This document shows, piece by piece, positions 21,217-35,286 of a stretch of DNA of 64,000 bases (position 1 is the first letter of the stretch; every line of letters starts with the position of its first letter). The notes beneath the pieces are model-generated. The model was not told where the DNA came from and ran no database searches. It saw only the letters and a program-made list of their open reading frames with translations. The translations under genes were made by a program, and so were the position numbers. Source of the DNA: Sphaerosporella brunnea (Eukaryota > Ascomycota > Pezizomycetes > Pezizales > Pyronemataceae); contig VXIS01000004.1 of the NCBI GenBank assembly GCA_008704415.1, positions 1 to 64,000 of the forward strand, given 5' to 3'.

Positions 21217-23593
21217 TCAGACCATCATGACCTTGGAGGAATATAGGAAGTCAAGACTTCTTTCGTCGTCCTGGCGATAGTGCGAGCAGATGTTGCTCGT
21301 GAACAAAGCATGGTCTGATGCGTAAGTTTCATGTCAGTTCCAATCAACCCGCAAGATCAGAGCGATTTGGTAGGGGGGGGGGGACATACCAGGATTTCTC
21401 AAGCCGCGTCCAATCCTTTCCATGGCCCCCAACATGCCCTCAGGGTCCCCGCAATTGCCGATAAGACCCATGGTCTGTTCACGGCTCCAGTCCAAAGCGA
21501 AAGGGGTCAGACCCTTGGAGATGGCGGCGAAGTGTGCCGAAAGCGAAATCGCGAGGGCGTTGTTCTTCTCGAGCAGCTTCTTGGGCGTCGAGGGGTGCCG
21601 CCACGCATATCCATCCTCGCTGTGGAATAGCCAGTAGTAAAGCCGCCATGAATCCCGCTCGAGCGCATTCATGAACACTACATTCGTGAAGAAGATCTTG
21701 AGCCAGTCCTCGCGCTTGCGCCCAAAGATCCGCTTCTGCAGCTCGCACAGGATCTGCTTCTCCAGTTGCCAAATCCGCCGCTCGAGAAGGTGATCGATCT
21801 GGTCCGAGAGAGCCCGGGGAAGCGGTGTTTGACCTGCCAGTGGTGATGTCGGGCTGGGAATCGGCATTACCCCCAGGTTGTCGGGGGAGTTATTCAATGT
21901 TGCGCCCTGGATTAGCATCTGGTTTGCAGTCCATAGCTGGAGAGCGTCCCGGAGAAGAAAGTTCTCCTCATTCCTTGAGTATTGGAGTGCGGCCATGAAG
22001 ATCTCTGCCATGATCTGGTTCCCTCTAAAAGCGCTCCGGACGAAATAGTATGTGTGATCCTGGATGTATTTCTCCAAAATGTCGGTGTTGAGGCCCCGCT
22101 TCATCGCAAATGGCGTGGTAGGCATAGATTGCCAACCGGCCGCGTCTTTATACCAGTATTCCAACTCCTCTGTTGTCCCTGGGATGAACTCATAGACAGT
22201 GAGCGGCAGTGTCACCCCCAATACCCTATCGTGGGATATAACCACAGTTCGAGGTGCCGCGTTTGTGAACCGCAACGTGTGGTGCATCATCGTCCTCGAG
22301 TATGAATCCACAAGCCCTACCCGTAATCATCAGCTTGGAATATTCCAACCAGGAGGGCGTACGGGTGGGCTTACACTTGGAGAAGACATCTAAGTCAACG
22401 AAGTGCACACGGACGCACAGGGCACCGGCGCCTGTCTTTTCGCATCTTTTGCACGGACTCCCATCATCGCACTATCGCTGTCAGAGAATTATGCACACTC
22501 CCCAAGACAGTTGCCGATCAGCAAGCACTGACCTTCATCTTCAATCCCCAGCATTTAGTGCAAGCCCCAATCTTCCGGAGCTGATGAACCTGCTCCCGCT
22601 CGCGGGGCTCTAGCTTCCTCCGCACCTTCCTTGTCTTTGTCCGCGTAGGGCCGGGAAATTGCGCTACCAGGTGCGTGTCGCCTGCGGGGTTAACATTACT
22701 CCGCTGGTTCGGAATCGCTCCGGTTGTCAGAACCGGGGAATATCCACCGATGGTTGGGCTCGACCGAGTAGTGCTACCGCGGGAATGACTTCCCAGTTGG
22801 GGGGATCTCGAATAATCCGAGTGCGAAGCCCAATCTCTTGGGTCGCATTCTGAGGAGCTGGAGTCAAAATCAGAGAAGGGCGACAAGCGCGCTGCGCTTT
22901 TCGGGTCCCTGTACAATTGCAACATTTTGTTCAGTGAAATGTTTCCTTTCCATACCTTGGACTGTTTTTTTTTTTTTGTACAAGGCGTGGTGTAGAAAAA
23001 TGCGTACCTTTCTACTTCTTGGAGGGCGCGGGCCCCGTCATATGCTTGATAAAAGGCCTCATCGGCCCGGTGAGCGTCTGCGTATGCATGTTAGCGGCCT
23101 GAGGTGAAGTAATCATTCTGCATCGCAGGGAGTGTGCCACCCCTCATGCAGGAGGCCACTCACCACCACTATGAAGGCATTCCTCGTATTGAGTACTAAG
23201 GGGTCTTGATGATGGTGGCGACGCTTGTCCGTAAACAAGGCTGGCATCGGCACCTTGCATATGTTGATCACTGACTGGCGCGGGGTAGACTGGCGTGTCG
23301 CTGTAAGGATCGGGAAACAGTTGGAACATCCATGGTTGGAATTCCACACCATCCGAAGCGGCATTCGACATTGCTGACGGCGGGTGTGTGTAGCTGCGAG
23401 GTATCATAGGTTCGTAACTGTGATGGGCGGCCGACGCTTCGGCCAAAGATGTCGCTGGTGGGCTTATGTATGTAGCTATGGGCGAGCGACGCTGTGTGTC
23501 TCTGGCGTTCATTCTTGATCTAGCAAGGTGCCAGTTGTTGTTCTCGAAGTGAAACGCTAATTGGTGTTCTGGGTGTAGTGGTGATTGAAGCAT
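21217..23593 (-). CDS. Zn(II)2Cys6 transcription factor
   Basis: Six exons on the minus strand: 23593-23164, 23077-23008, 22908-22533, 22471-22375, 22316-21390 and 21314-21217. They join in frame to 665 aa. The binuclear zinc cluster spans residues 283-311 (C-X2-C-X6-C-X5-C-X2-C-X8-C: CTKCWGLKMKC, DDGSPCKRC, then C311) and is split by an intron after Lys292. It is preceded by a basic segment (KTRKVRRKLEPREREQ). The cluster is central, not N-terminal; a disordered Ser/Pro-rich 280-residue region precedes it. The C-terminal 340 residues are helical with no domain I can name. I chose the first in-frame ATG; longer frames upstream begin at GTG. It is alone, with no obvious target cluster, so its regulon is unknown. 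Confidence 0.9.
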
Positions 23594-26500
23594 TGTTCCT
23601 GACGTCCTGAATGGGTTTATAAGAGTTGGGCTCGAGGTAGCTTGGGGAGGGAGCTGCACATATAAGAAAAAGCTTCTCGAAGAGCAGTGTAAGTGTAAGT
23701 AACCGGCAGGTACCCAGGGCCCAGGGAAGTCTTAACCGCCTCATGTGGTCAGGACTTTCTCACAATCGCATAGCCGCACGTGGCGGGACAGAACTTTCGT
23801 GACCGTACAAGGAGAAGCGCAGAGCAAGTGATGGGGTGATGAAACTAGCACTTTGGGGGGGGGGGGGCTTCCCCGTCAACATCAATTGTTGCCGGGAGTT
23901 AGCCTTGACCATCAAAAAAATGGTTAGTGACCTGAATGATGTGAGTCCGTCTAGTTTGTGAGTGGTTTTTGGTGACCCCGGCTAAGAGCTTGATTGGTAC
24001 CCTGTACCACCTTAGTTGCTGGATCTTCGCGGCGGGCGGCGGCCATGGCCACTGCACGGGCTCGTCACTTCATCAACCGTTTTGACCAGTGATAACCAAA
24101 GAAAGGAGTACCTGATTTTTGCTGAGTGTACTCCCGTCTTCATCGATTCAGCCATTCACCTTCACAGATTTGACTGGAGAAAACCGGTTAACCAGACATT
24201 TTTCTCTCTCTCTGCCTGGCCAATTATATCAGCGCCCAACCTTGCAAACTGCAGACCAGTATCCTTGGACAGCTTCCAAGTCAGGAAGAGGCGGGTCAGT
24301 AATGTTTCCGAACACTCACATTGCACTAATACGCTGACTTTTCAGAGGCGATCCTACAACGCAAAGCAGGTACACACAGCGCAAAAGCTTGAATCGTGCT
24401 GCGCGTAGATGTCATGCTCTCCAAGTTAATTCAGACGAGGCTGTCTTGTGGGTTTACCAGCTGTTCAGGCCGCCTTCCATGGGCCTTCCTGGAAAATAGT
24501 TTATCTACGTTCGGCATTAGCTATGGTTATCAAACAGCAGCATGAGAAGGAACCTACATGGGTCAAAAACAGGCCCAGCCACTCCCACGATAACTATCAC
24601 ACATTTAGCAACGAGAGAGCGCGAAGGGTCGTGATAACGTCTGCACGGCCACAATTCAGTACTATTTTCGAGGGCGGGGAGAGTACCGGCTGCATCCTTA
24701 CCAACATCTCGCAGGAGCATAGTAAGCAAGCGTTCTGAATGTGCAACGTGCAGTAGTTACTTCTCTACCCTCCGCTTGATTAGCCTAGCGCGTCCTGGAG
24801 GTCTGGCAACACAGGTACAATACACATGGCCCCAGCTTGCGAGCCAGTGGGTGAGGCTCGAAGCCGAGGCCTAACCGCCGCGGTAGGCTATGCTGGCCAA
24901 CGTTATGACATGTTGCTAGTGCTGCAGCCAAGAAATACACAACGACCTCGCCTATCTGCCTGAGACGGAACGACGTCCATGGAAAAGAGAATATAGCGAG
25001 GCGGAAAGAAGGCAGACGACATCTGGATGTATGATGTACGTTATGTATCGTATTGTGTCCAGATCTTGATTTTTCCGCTTGGAGACGTGACAGCCACCGA
25101 ACGGCCCCTAAAATTAGGTGGGAATACGCCAAATTTACCTGTAACGGCTTAGTCGGCGTGCCCACTGCCCGTCAAGTCATGCAAAGAAGTTCCGCGACTC
25201 CCTCGCGTCGGAACCGTTCGATGCACGGCTGGGCACCGGCTTAATTTTTGCCGGACCCTAATTACCTGGTAAACTAACTCTAGCAGCCCCTCGCGGACTC
25301 AGTAACCACCCGAGGGTCTTCAATTCCACGGCTCCACCGCTCCCCAACTGCCAAACAAGAAGCCATCCCCGACGCCAGTGGCTTCGGCTGTTTTGGCGAC
25401 AGTTTTTGCTAACTGCAATCTGTTAACACTGTTAGCATAGCGACACCAAAGGCAGGCGAACCACCGCCACCACTGAGCCGGATCGCCTCCTCTGTCTGGT
25501 GCGCTGTAAACATCTAACCTTCCCAAGGACCCCACTTCTGGGTGCAGCCGTCCCAGCCGGAACATCGAAGCCGCTGCAGCGTTGGTTCGCTGGCACGACA
25601 ATCAGTGCATACCGCCGCCGACTGTGACGAAACATCGCCAGATATCAAATCCTAAAACCAAAACATATGCCCGTCAGGCAAAACCCAAAATTTACTGCAT
25701 ACATATTTCTTGCGAACATGCAGAGCGCCGAAAATTGTAAGCTGCTCATCGATTGGCTTATCAAAGAATACGATCGGAATTGCGGCACGATTTACAGGTG
25801 ACTTCCCCATTCGATTGGATAAATTGGAGCATAAAGTACAAATTCCCTGATCCAAATTGTCGGGTTTAGGCGCCCTGCGTGATGGAAGTGCCGGTGGGCG
25901 CAAAATAGACCATAAACATCATCATCACGAAACGATCTTGATGATAACCTGCTTTCAAGAAGGATATACATAGGAACCGCGTCTGCCTCATCTTTCTACC
26001 TCGCTCATATGGTAAGCCTGCAAACCTTTGCGCTCTGGGAGTATCCCCAACCCCGACTTGTGCTCTTTGAGTCGACGGCTATTTGCTTCTCTTTCACTTA
26101 TTGGCAGTTCCACTGCATATTTCACACTAGGTACTGATCAACAGATAATTCCGCCGATATCCAGAAGATTCTCTTGCAGACGATTTCTATGGTCATCTAT
26201 ATCCACCTTGTTTGGGTACACAAGCGTTGACAGCATCATTCCAAATTATATATATGACCTCCACGTCAATTGCATGTTGATTTGATCTTAAGCTGTTCCA
26301 CATGTATGTAGGAGCCTATCTCGCGCAGGTTACATCGATCGACTCGGGGCCAGTTATATGAGCAGCCGTGCAGCCGATGATGATCAGCGTTTGCTTTTTC
26401 ATTCCCGAGCGTCCAGATCTGGCTTGACTTTTGCTACGGGAATGTCCGCGATTCACTGGCGGGAAAATAGCGCACGCAATCGACAACTGACCGCGCAAAA

Positions 26501-29500
26501 CATTATGCTACTTGATAGGGGAAAGCGAAAAAAAAAGTAGTTGTGTGGTCCTTCCCGTACAAGTCATTGTGACTTTCATTGTCTCTGATCTAGCGCCGTC
26601 ACCGACACACATCGATATTGTTTTGTGATATTTCTGCGGCAATATGATGAATACAGACGCGATTATTACACATGCATCGTAGGGCTGTATCTGGTAGGCG
26701 CTGCGTGACTAGCCTTGCGTGCTTCTCCACCAAAAAACAGTTGAAGAGGGTGCGCCTCAAAAAAGCGCTCATTGGTCAGTGATGCCAGACAGGGGTAGCA
26801 ACATAGTACTGCAGCGAACTGTTGGCGTGTGACCCTCATTAGACGGCCATCCAGCGATCGGCGACAACATCATCACTCTAACGCTGAGTGGTTGCGCAAC
26901 GAATGTCCAAGCTCAATTTGTACAGTGGGTTGCACTGCAACTCAGTTTACACCTATCATGCCCTTGTTCGTATGTTATCCTGATGCGGGGGGCAAGACAT
27001 CTTTATCAGCCGCGGGCATTAGTTCAAGGCTAATGCGTAAGCAACTGGCAGTAGTACTATAGTAGAGTATAGGCGGTTGAGTCACTACACCCCCGCTTGA
27101 GCCGTGCCGCCAAAGGCGTCGAGTAGGGCTATTTATCAGGCCATACACGCCAGTACTGTGACGGCGGGGACCCAAGTCATTCCAGTAGCGCCGTTGCAAT
27201 GCAAATGAACGAAACCGTCTTTACGTACGCACAATTGGCAGGTTAGAAGCTTGAACCGACCTTTTATTCCCTTGGCACAACCATATATGTGGTCTGTTTC
27301 TCGCGGGATACAACATTCCGGAATATCCCCTAGCTAGCTACTGTAGTCAGTTAGAGTTTCCCTTCGTTACAAACCGGCAAGCACATGTACAGCATCTTCT
27401 TCCCGCAACTGTGCTTACGTTGATGAACACGACGTATGCCTAACATATGTCCTACATGCACAACGTCTGACGTGCATTACGCATTTCGCCATATGTAAGC
27501 ACTGAATTTCCTTTGGCATGCTTCTGTCCATCGCAGGACACATGTGCACATGGCTTGTTGGCTCATATCAGTCCTACTGGTAATGGTAGCTCTTGTCCGC
27601 AAGCCACAATAAACCTATAATCGCTTATTCGCGGGACCTTTTTTGATACAACTCGCCTTCCGCCTGCGACTGTTGGCATTAGCAAAAAAAACAAAAAAAA
27701 AACACCTGAGTCAGGCCTCCAAGCCGCAGTAACCATGGATATCTGAAGCAAGCCATTGAATTTTTTTCGCCTGCTAGCAACCATGTGTGCTACCTGTGCC
27801 AGCCTTACTACTTGCCCTGTTTACTGTATTTACTATCACTACGCTTCGTATGCAACGATGGTACGGTAGTCCCCGTCCGAAACGGCACAACGAGGCTGTG
27901 TAATTTCCGACCCCCTCCCCCACCCCTACACTTTCCCATGGCGGTGATCATGGGGTAGGTCACCAACCGACAAAACCTTTTGTAGCCCGTAACGCCCGAT
28001 TGGGCAGTGAGTTAATCGTTTAATGTACCAAGAATAGGGTCTGAGCGTAGGAGCCACTGCCAACAGAAAAACCCAACTGATTACAAATTAGTGTTACAGA
28101 AGACAAGACGTTCACCACTACATACGGCACGGCATTCCGAAAGGCAAGGGCTTGTTTTGTGGTTATTGGGTTTGAGACATGACTGTTTCTTCAATCTGTT
28201 TTGGTATGTAACTTAGAGCTCTTTTTTATGGCTTCGGGAAGCACAGCGGGTTTGTAGACTGACTGTTAGGTGCCGCTTTCCCCACCAGTGGGACCCGTGC
28301 CTGCATTTCGATCTCTTCGATCAGGTAAGTTGAGAACGCTACTTTTCAGCGGCAGGCTTACACGAGTACATCTTCCGGACGTAGGACCAGTGATTTTTGT
28401 CTAAGCTGAGTGATTGGCATCGGTGTAGCCGTGAGACTAGTTATTTAGCTCTGCCGCTTGGGGCGTTCTCATCTCACCATGTCTGTCCGCCCCGCCATCC
28501 GCCATTTCTATTGCTGGAAAGTACTGTACCTAAGCAACATGCAAAACCCTAGCTACCTAGCGGGTAGAGCCGTACATGTAGCCGCGCTGGTTACTTTTTC
28601 TTAGATCGGTCTGAAAATAGGACTGGCGGTGCCGCGGCGGCGCCGCTCCGACTCCGCCTCTTCAGCCCTATCGGATGTGGAATGAGCTGCTTTGCCGAAA
28701 AAGCTTGACCTTGGTCAATCGTCTCAACTAGTCTCAACAAACCTCGTGCTGACAGCCGTTAACCGTGGCATGAGCAGCAGGTCAAACACGCTTTGCAGCT
28801 TCGGGCGTCGATCTCGACGGCACCGCCGCAAACGGCAATATAAAGGCGAACGTATTGATGCCTAAAAATTGCTGCCTCCATGCATGCGGGCTTGCGGCCA
28901 GCAATCACGTCGATGTAGGCCGCCACTTTGCTTTAAGTATGCACTATGAATACACACGAAATTTGACGGGTAGATGCGGAGTAGAACATCCGAACGAAAC
29001 GTTGCGTCATTGTGGGGAATCCATGCGCGCCACCCAGAAGGAAACCTGCGAATCGGCAGGGAAATTCGGGCTTGTCGATCAATCAATCATCGCGCTCCAG
29101 TGACAAGAAACGGTCTCTATTTTCTGCCTTCTTGCCAACGTCCAGTTCACCGGCAACGTGTCCCTGCAGATCATACTTTTTTTGTTGCCGTAGCACGGAG
29201 CCACAACCTGCACGTGGACCGGTGAGCTGTCAACAGCTAAAAAGGTACAATATACAATGTGGGCACGTAGACCGTCTTCAGCCCTATCAATAGATGGCAC
29301 GCATAACTCAACGCGGCCGGGGGGGTGGGCTGATGGCGAGTGCTTGCTGTAGGATACATATAGTGACCTACAACTATACTCTTGAGAGCCCCAGCATGTG
29401 AGGCAGGTTGACCCACTGGGAAACTATCTTGTTGGTTCAGAACCAACATCAGCCGACGGGATATTCTGACTCCCCTACAGTTCGCCAGCTTCCAATTCGC

Positions 29501-31889
29501 CTCCAAGACATGTATCAAGTAGGTACTTAATGTATCAACTTAAAAATCGAAAGTGGTAGGTGGGTTGGTTGCGTGCACATGACGGATCGGGGGACAGCCA
29601 TATTTATATGTTTGCACTGGACACGGCAGGAGAATGGAAGAGGGATCTGGACTCCGGAGGGAATTGCGAACCGCTGTGGCCACCGAGTGGCACAAGATTC
29701 GCTATGCGGGGTGAGTGTTGGATTTTTCTCATGCAGCTGCGGGGGTTAGGCTCTTCGTTGAAACAGATCTTGATACATGTTTCTCAACGCTGCCTGCACC
29801 ACCAACCGAGATGGTTGGTAGATTAGGACTCGGAATCCTGTCCACGGCCTGCAGGTCGAGCAAACGATACGCTTCTCGTTCGCCTCCTCAAATTTGATGC
29901 AAACGCACATGTAACTCAACACACAGACGGACTTGTGGGGGCGGCCCATGCAGGTCCCAGTCATGGAAACGCAAGGGTGGTGGGGGCCCGGGACGTACCC
30001 GGGACCTGCCAGATCACAAAAACGAATAACACCACTCAGCAGAGATCGGGAAGAGAGGTGATCGCCAAAGTGGGTGGACACAGCCACGGAGTGATAATGC
30101 ATGGTTAGTCAACGCCACAGTGCCGAAAACAATGTTTACCACTTATTCAAACAACGAACTAACGTTATAACTACAAAATCTATATCCACAAAACCATATA
30201 CAACTCACCCAAAGAGAACTCTATGAGAACTCTATAGACTGATACCATCAGCAGAGGCATTGGACACAGCGTCCTGCGCCAGCGGGGGTATTCACGCTGA
30301 GACAACATCAAATCCGCAAATTGTGACGCTTTATTCGATTCATGCCGTCAGACGACAAGAATACCAATCTAATCAGTCTGTGGGTACAATAATCCACTGG
30401 ATATTGACGCACAGGGAAGCCACACTTATGCCACACAGGCCGAGTCACCCGCGAAGACTGACTAGCTGGGAAAACTTGGTCAGACTTGGTCCACCCATCT
30501 CCTATGTGAAAGTTTTTCCAAGCCCATCTCTCTTAAATGCCTTGTTTGTAAACAGGGCGTACCGACGAGGATTGAGGCGGCAACCGAGGCCCTGGAATAG
30601 CATCTTTCGATCACCGGCACTTGCACCTGCACCAAATTTCCTCCTCTTGCGTTGTTTATATCATAATTATCCACCTCGGAACCACATGTACATACATGCT
30701 CCAGCCGTAGCAGCTCTTTGGGGGACGGAAGAGGAAAGTTCAGAGGCCGCGGTCATAGGTGGGTGTGGCCGATTTCTCATGGGCTGTGGGCCTCTAACTG
30801 TCCCTGGCTTCCAAGTACGTCCATTCCACGAGCAAAGCATCTGTCGCTCTAACTGTCGCTCAGATCACTGTAGTACAGCGCCTTGGTCTTTCATTCGGAG
30901 TAGATTCACTCAAGAGAGAGCCAGGGCAGTAAACAGCTACTCGTGCTCTCTGCATTCAAGTATGCATCGGCGATTCGGCCTTCAATATCGTGTCCACTTA
31001 GTTACTATTGCTGTCTATTCTCTCTAGTTTCCAGGTGAATACCTCGAGATCTAAGAGGTAAGTCATCTAGGAACTCATCCGACGATGGTACCGGGTTTAT
31101 AGTCTACATCGACCGTTATTTTGGATAGCCCATGAAATATAGTCCGAAACTGATTTTCCTCACTATGGTAGGTCGCACGCTTAGTAGATTTGCTGATAAC
31201 ACAGTTCAAAGCTCACGGGATCGACCGTATTCCTAATAGCGTAGTGCGCTTCTGTATACATAAACCGCGAGGTTGATGTCTATTTGCCGTAGGGATGTCG
31301 ATTTACAAGGGAATTATCGCTGGAAAAGGCGAGCATATCGCCTTCTAGTCACGAGTGAAAGGTGTTTGAAGGTATAAGTAGTCGTATGTAAAGTCGCTGC
31401 TCAGGACCCCAAAGTGTAGATTCCCTGTGCACCAAACAAAGTGAGTTTGCAGCGGAAGCAGGATAAAATTACCTGAGACTAATTCTTCGCAACTTGCTGA
31501 GAATGTCTGAGGGCTTTAAAAAGTTGTCCCTTCGATATCACCCTTTGCGGCAAACTTCCAACATAAAACGGTCAAGTAGCTTTTGAGTGGGATTCTGGGG
31601 ATTTGGGGTCGACTGAATCGGGTGGGAGTTTCGGAAACTCTGGCAAGTCGCAAAAGTTCATGGCAAAAGAAGAGGACTTGCAGTCACTGCTTCGCCTGGC
31701 GGGGAGCCTTGTGTAAATAAAGACCACACATAGGCCATGACAATCATCTCACTCAGGTGGCCATAGTGGCAATAGAGGATCTGTATTTAGCTAACGCCCA
31801 CCGGCTCGAGCCGCCCAGTCTGTGGACGATCGGTGTCCTGAGCGCCGACAAAAGCGAATGCGGTTGTTTCTTTCCGCGGCAAAAGAAGA
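23594..31889. other. 8.3-kb gene-poor segment
   Basis: I can support no protein gene here. Frames are short, mostly start at non-ATG codons and show no domain. A 255-codon frame at 30260-31027 starts at TTG and has no recognisable motif or partner exon. An 81-codon ATG frame at 28858-29103 has seven cysteines but no signal peptide. A G run lies at about 23856-23867. Nested short inverted repeats lie at 29950-30008 (GCAGGTCCC/GGGACCTGC). The segment may be decayed transposon or intergenic DNA. Confidence 0.5.
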
Positions 31890-31962
31890 AGCTCCCACCC
31901 CGATTTGAACGAGGGACCTGTCGATCTGCAATCGACCGCTCTAACCCCTGAGCTACGAGAGC
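31890..31962 (-). tRNA. tRNA-Cys (GCA)
   Basis: A complete cloverleaf can be drawn on the minus strand. The acceptor GCTCTCG pairs with TGGGAGC, allowing G-T pairs. The D stem is GCTC/GAGC with AGGGGTTA in the loop. The anticodon stem GTCGA/TCGAC encloses the loop TTGCAGA, so the anticodon is GCA. The T arm is CCTCG-TTCAAAT-CGGGG. The discriminator base is T, as in eukaryotic tRNA-Cys. There is no intron. A TTTT terminator follows at 31884-31881. Length 73 nt. Confidence 0.95.
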
Positions 31963-34572
31963 CGATGTTGAAAAAATATTAACTTAATAATTCATAAAAA
32001 AAACTGTGGGCTTTGGGTAGCTATTGTCTGGTGCAACTGGTCCAGCCACAAAGCGGCCGCGTGCTATCGACCGCCGCTCTGAATAAAATATATCAGTTCC
32101 ATACATGGCTAATCATTGGGGTTATAATTTCCTAAACAGGGCACGGACCTTAGCCTATAGCTAATAGGCAGTATTAATGCCCAACCCAGCTCAACAACGT
32201 TTCGATGCACCACACCCCCACGGGCACACCCCACCGTCTCTAGAAAAGCCAGAACAAGCTTTCCCCGCCGTCCTTGCGGTCGGCGTTCATTCGCAGCTTC
32301 GATCGAACAGCCCGATGTGCAATTGCTAACAGTACCAGGCTCAGTTCTGCAACCCCAGAAACGGCCCGCTCGTGAAATTTCCGAGATAGATAGGATGGAG
32401 CGTCTTTTTCGATGATTTTCATACTCAAGCGCCGGCAGCCATGGCGCCAGGCAGTTTGTGTTGTCCTGCAGAACGAGTATTTGCAAGAAGCTGGCTTACT
32501 ATGCATATTTCTCATATCTTTCAGCTTCCAAGATTGTATTGGGCGCAGGATTGTATGGGTCACATCTACTGCAGGAAAATGAACATCTGGAGAGAAGTTT
32601 TGTGGGGGGCAGGCCATATGTCCTCGATACGATCCCCATAGCGCCCAGATACCTTGAAAGGTCACGGTAAGTGTGCTCCTCCGCACTGACGCATGGATTT
32701 AAAAGCCAATAATGATAGCATGCAAGCTATTTGCTTTGCTATACCGGCATTCAAATCCTATCAAATTAGGTCACTTGATAAAAAATTCTCTCACGAGATG
32801 CCATGGCGTCTATGGACAATTGGGAACCTGCTTTTATTGACCAAAAGTGGCCTTAGGGGGGTGGGGTCCAGCTTTTGCACCCTATTCATGATGGTAACAC
32901 TGGCTGCAACCGTTGAGAGCACCCGTTCTTATGGTGGTTGAGGTTGTATTGCAGAGCGCACACTAAGAGTATTTCGAATAGCGACGACTTGCTAGCTTGA
33001 CTGATGTTGAGGGAAGGTACACTCAAGCAACATGGAGGCAGAACTTCAAGGGAAACGGCTAAAATCTGCCGATGGAGTGGGTGTGCTTGGGGATTTTCGG
33101 TTCATGATCGCTGACAGGCTATCCTGCGTGAATATCAACTCTGTACATACTTGGATACGAGCCAACAAACCCATGGACCTTGTAGCTCTCCATCTACCCG
33201 GGCTAAACAACCAGGGTGACAGGTCACCTAACCCCGCAGCTGACGTATGACCCTACATCTCGACGACTCCTCCAGTCCGTAGAGGTGGCTAAAACTTTCC
33301 ACCCACTTTAAAGCGCTCAGTGGGGTTGGCAACATCGTCGATCGTAGGAATTACACCGGATACAACGTGCCTAGTTGGTCCTGTCCTATGCAAGGGAAGC
33401 TTTTAGGGGCAATTTTGGGGGTTGCTGTGGATGTACAGATACGGCCCGTGGCTATTAGATGTGCAAGGACCTTGAAAGCCAGCCGGCGGGAGCTCATTAC
33501 TTCCGGTGCAAGACGTTTCAGTCCTGGTCGAGGGCGCGCACTTGCCGTGTTAGCGTCGCTGTGATCTTTAGAATTATGGGGCCCCATGTGGACCTCGAAT
33601 CACTTCAAGCTTCCCAGGACTTTGAACTTGATGAGACTAGCAGATTTTTCCTCAAAACAGCGGAAGTGGCCCTGCTCTGAGCCACGTTGTTTATTGTAAC
33701 TGGGTACCTTTAACTTGGCTCCAAAGGCACAGAAGGAGCTCATATATCTTCTTTGTCTGCGGCAAAACCCAAGGACTTGACAGTCTGCCTCGATATTTGA
33801 GTATCTGTGCCGCCCCCCCAACTTAAGATTAAGATATCCAGAGACATCTGCATCAACATACCCCGTAAACGTACCGAAGAAAACCTCGGTTGTTGGAACC
33901 TTTGAGGGTGTCTTTGCATGAATTCCGACGATATTATTAGACAACCAACCGCGGAGGCTTTTATTCTGAGCTGATGGCAGTGCACCACATGATCACCCGA
34001 CCTGCTGCATCAAACGTGGTTCCAAAAGAAAAATAAGCTTTTCCTTCAGTTGGAGGCCTCGGTATCTTGAACGGACGCAGTTGCAGAGCGGCATGATGGC
34101 CGGAAATAACTGATGATGGAAGAAACTCACGTTCTGCATAAACAAATTAAGTTTCTCCTAGAGAAAGGTAAGATGGCCATCTATGGATGTGGATATTCCG
34201 GTGGTTGTTGGGGCTGTGTAGTCCGGTAAGCGTCAGACCGCCAAGCCATTGTCGAGTGACATATTATGGACCAAGTTCAACGAGTGATCAATCATGCGGA
34301 TAAGCATTTTCTTTTCGATGCGCAGGCACTAACAAAGAATATTGCCAGATTTTTAGACACATTCGCTTTCTAAATGATTGTAGATTATGCTGCATCGTCG
34401 CGGTACGGAAAGCCCGTTTAATTGTGTGACTGGCCGGATAAATCTTAATCCGTGTTAATCCGGTCCGATCCCCGCCTCGGCTTCCGGATACTAAACTCCG
34501 AGTGGCCAGTTGTGCGTGGCCGGTTGACCGCTCGTTTTCGAAACCTCATCTTCTCCCGCCACCGCCGCCACG
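31963..34572. other. gene-free stretch between the tRNA and the FSH hydrolase
   Basis: No supported coding region. Frames on the two strands overlap without domain content, and none has convincing splice partners. Confidence 0.45.
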
Positions 34573-35286
34573 ATGAACATCCTCTTCCTCCACGGGTTCA
34601 CACAATCTGGCCCACTCTTCTCGGCCAAAACCAAAGCCGTCCAAAAAGCGCTCACCAAAGCGCTGGGGGCAGACACGACATTCAATTTCCCGACCGCACC
34701 TCTCAAGCTGCAGCCCGCCGATATCCCCGGCAACCTCGAGCAGCCGACAGAGGCAGAGACCGAGACGGAAGCTTACGGATGGTGGCGGCGCGCTGAGCCT
34801 TCCGGCGAGTACATGGGTCTCGCAGAGATGTTCGCGTTCCTGTCGGAGTACCTGGATGCACACGGGCCATTTGATGGTGTTGTCGGATTTTCGCAGGGAG
34901 CGGCTTTGGCGGCGATCTTGGCGGCGGTGTTGGAGAACGATCGGCCACGGCCCGAAACCTTCACCACCAGCCATCCGCCGCTGAAGTTTGCGGCGTGCTA
35001 CTGCGGCTTCAGGGCGCCAGAGAGATACGAGGAGTGGTATACCCCGAAGGTCAAGACGCCGACGCTACATGTTATTGGTACCTTGGATACCGTTGTGGAT
35101 GAGGCCAGGAGTTTGGCACTTGTAAAGGCTTGCGAGAAGGGAGATGAAAACACTGTCTATCATCCCGGCGGTCATTATCTGCCTTCGCAGAAGAATGTGG
35201 TTGGCGCATTGGTGGGGTTTATCAGGATCTGCACCGAGGAGAAGAAGGAGGAGACGCCAGTGGAGGATATGGATGTTCCTTTTTAA
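34573..35286 (+). CDS. FSH-family serine hydrolase
   Basis: Single-exon gene of 237 aa in the alpha/beta-hydrolase FSH1 family (yeast Fsh1-3, human OVCA2). It begins with the diagnostic ILFLHGFTQSG. The nucleophile elbow GFSQG places the catalytic Ser at 107. The acid is Asp172 in IGTLDTVV and the His is probably His201 in HPGGHYLP. The length matches the family, and an insert with TEAETETEAYGWW is typical of fungal members. The substrate is not known for most members; some sit in polyketide clusters, but no cluster genes are seen here. The next gene is convergent, with 294 bp between stop codons. Confidence 0.92.
   Translation: MNILFLHGFTQSGPLFSAKTKAVQKALTKALGADTTFNFPTAPLKLQPADIPGNLEQPTEAETETEAYGWWRRAEPSGEYMGLAEMFAFLSEYLDAHGPFDGVVGFSQGAALAAILAAVLENDRPRPETFTTSHPPLKFAACYCGFRAPERYEEWYTPKVKTPTLHVIGTLDTVVDEARSLALVKACEKGDENTVYHPGGHYLPSQKNVVGALVGFIRICTEEKKEETPVEDMDVPF

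Noticed and set aside
28858..29103. 81-codon frame with seven cysteines, considered as a small secreted protein
   Set aside because: It has no signal peptide and its Cys spacing matches no family I know; random frames of this size are common here.
30260..31027. 255-codon open frame
   Set aside because: Starts at TTG, has no domain, composition is not gene-like and no splice partner is seen.
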